A stretch of 6,061 nucleotides of DNA from Pseudomonadota bacterium (lineage in GTDB: Bacteria > Pseudomonadota > Alphaproteobacteria > Rhizobiales > Rhizobiaceae), in assembly GCA_023387775.1 (NCBI GenBank), contig JAEWHN010000019.1, positions 1 to 6,061 of the forward strand. Direction: 5' to 3'. A program made the translations under genes and the position numbers. Positions 5,856-6,061 of this stretch are shown in pieces. The first letter of the stretch is position 1; each line of letters opens with the position of its first letter. A model generated the notes under the pieces. It searched no databases and had not been told where the DNA came from. It saw nothing but the letters and a program-made list of their open reading frames with translations.

Positions 5856-6061
5856 ATGAGCTTCTTTCCCGCACCCGATCCCGAACTGGGTAACGCATAT
5901 TCCTGCGACGCCCTCGAACTGATGGTCGTCGCCAACGCCAAGGACATTGGCGGCTTCGAGGTTCGCCGCGCGCTGCCCACCGCCCGGCGGCGGCTGGTCG
6001 GCCCGTTCATCTTTTTCGATCGCATGGGCCCGGCGATTCTGCAGGCCGGGCAGGCGCTGGA
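5856..6061 (+). CDS. Pirin family protein, 5' part only (runs off the window)
   Basis: Only the first 68 codons plus two bases are present. The translation begins MSFFPAPDPELGNAYS and contains DIGGFEVRRALPTARRRLVG (residues 30-49), then PFIFFDRMGPA (50-60). This matches the N-terminal cupin signature of pirins (usually DLGGFEVRRALP...VGPFIFFDHMGPA). Pirins bind a metal, and some show quercetin 2,3-dioxygenase activity; the cellular role in bacteria is generally unclear. The metal-binding histidines (usually in a PHPHIG motif soon after this point) lie beyond the window, so activity cannot be judged. A strong TTGGAGG supports the start. It may be co-transcribed with xseB, since no clear terminator lies between them, but the 106-bp gap also leaves room for its own promoter. 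Confidence 0.9.
   Translation, partial: MSFFPAPDPELGNAYSCDALELMVVANAKDIGGFEVRRALPTARRRLVGPFIFFDRMGPAILQAGQAL

Overview
The window is GC-rich, densely coded DNA that looks like the chromosome of an alphaproteobacterium of the order Hyphomicrobiales (Rhizobiales), most like Mesorhizobium or another Phyllobacteriaceae member. This is an inference from the protein sequences (for example BluB, whose key residues sit exactly two positions from those known in Sinorhizobium meliloti), from the codon bias, and from a palindromic intergenic repeat of rhizobial type. Most of the content is core metabolism. I found no transposase, phage gene, CRISPR array, tRNA or rRNA.

Layout, left to right. Positions 11-1111 (+) encode chorismate synthase (aroC). 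A 90-bp mirrored array of octamers follows; it can fold as a long hairpin and carries G-quadruplex motifs on both strands. Positions 1217-2317 (+) encode a RibBA-type protein: its 3,4-dihydroxy-2-butanone-4-phosphate synthase domain looks intact, but its GTP cyclohydrolase II domain has lost the zinc cysteines and the catalytic arginine. Positions 2405-3388 (+) encode an unrecognised multi-pass membrane protein with its own Shine-Dalgarno. It meets bluB (3385-4116, -) tail to tail, with overlapping stop codons and a strong hairpin just inside the bluB end.

The 451-bp gap between bluB and the next gene (4117-4567) holds a well-matched cobalamin riboswitch reading toward bluB and, directly against its 5' edge, a ~100-bp palindromic repeat. 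Rightward again come a class II histone-deacetylase-like amidohydrolase (4568-5494), xseB (5498-5749, starting 3 nt after the previous stop) and the 5' end of a pirin family gene (5856 to the window edge).

Functional reading: BluB makes 5,6-dimethylbenzimidazole, the lower ligand of B12, from reduced FMN, and the riboswitch should repress it when cobalamin is plentiful. RibB makes a riboflavin/FMN precursor, so the window holds an early step toward FMN and the enzyme that consumes FMN, although nothing shows that they are co-regulated. The deacetylase-xseB pair looks translationally coupled. The most unusual items are the regulatory and repeat structures, not the enzymes: the mirrored octamer/G4 array before ribB, the degenerate GCHII domain, the repeat abutting the riboswitch, and the hairpin where two genes collide.
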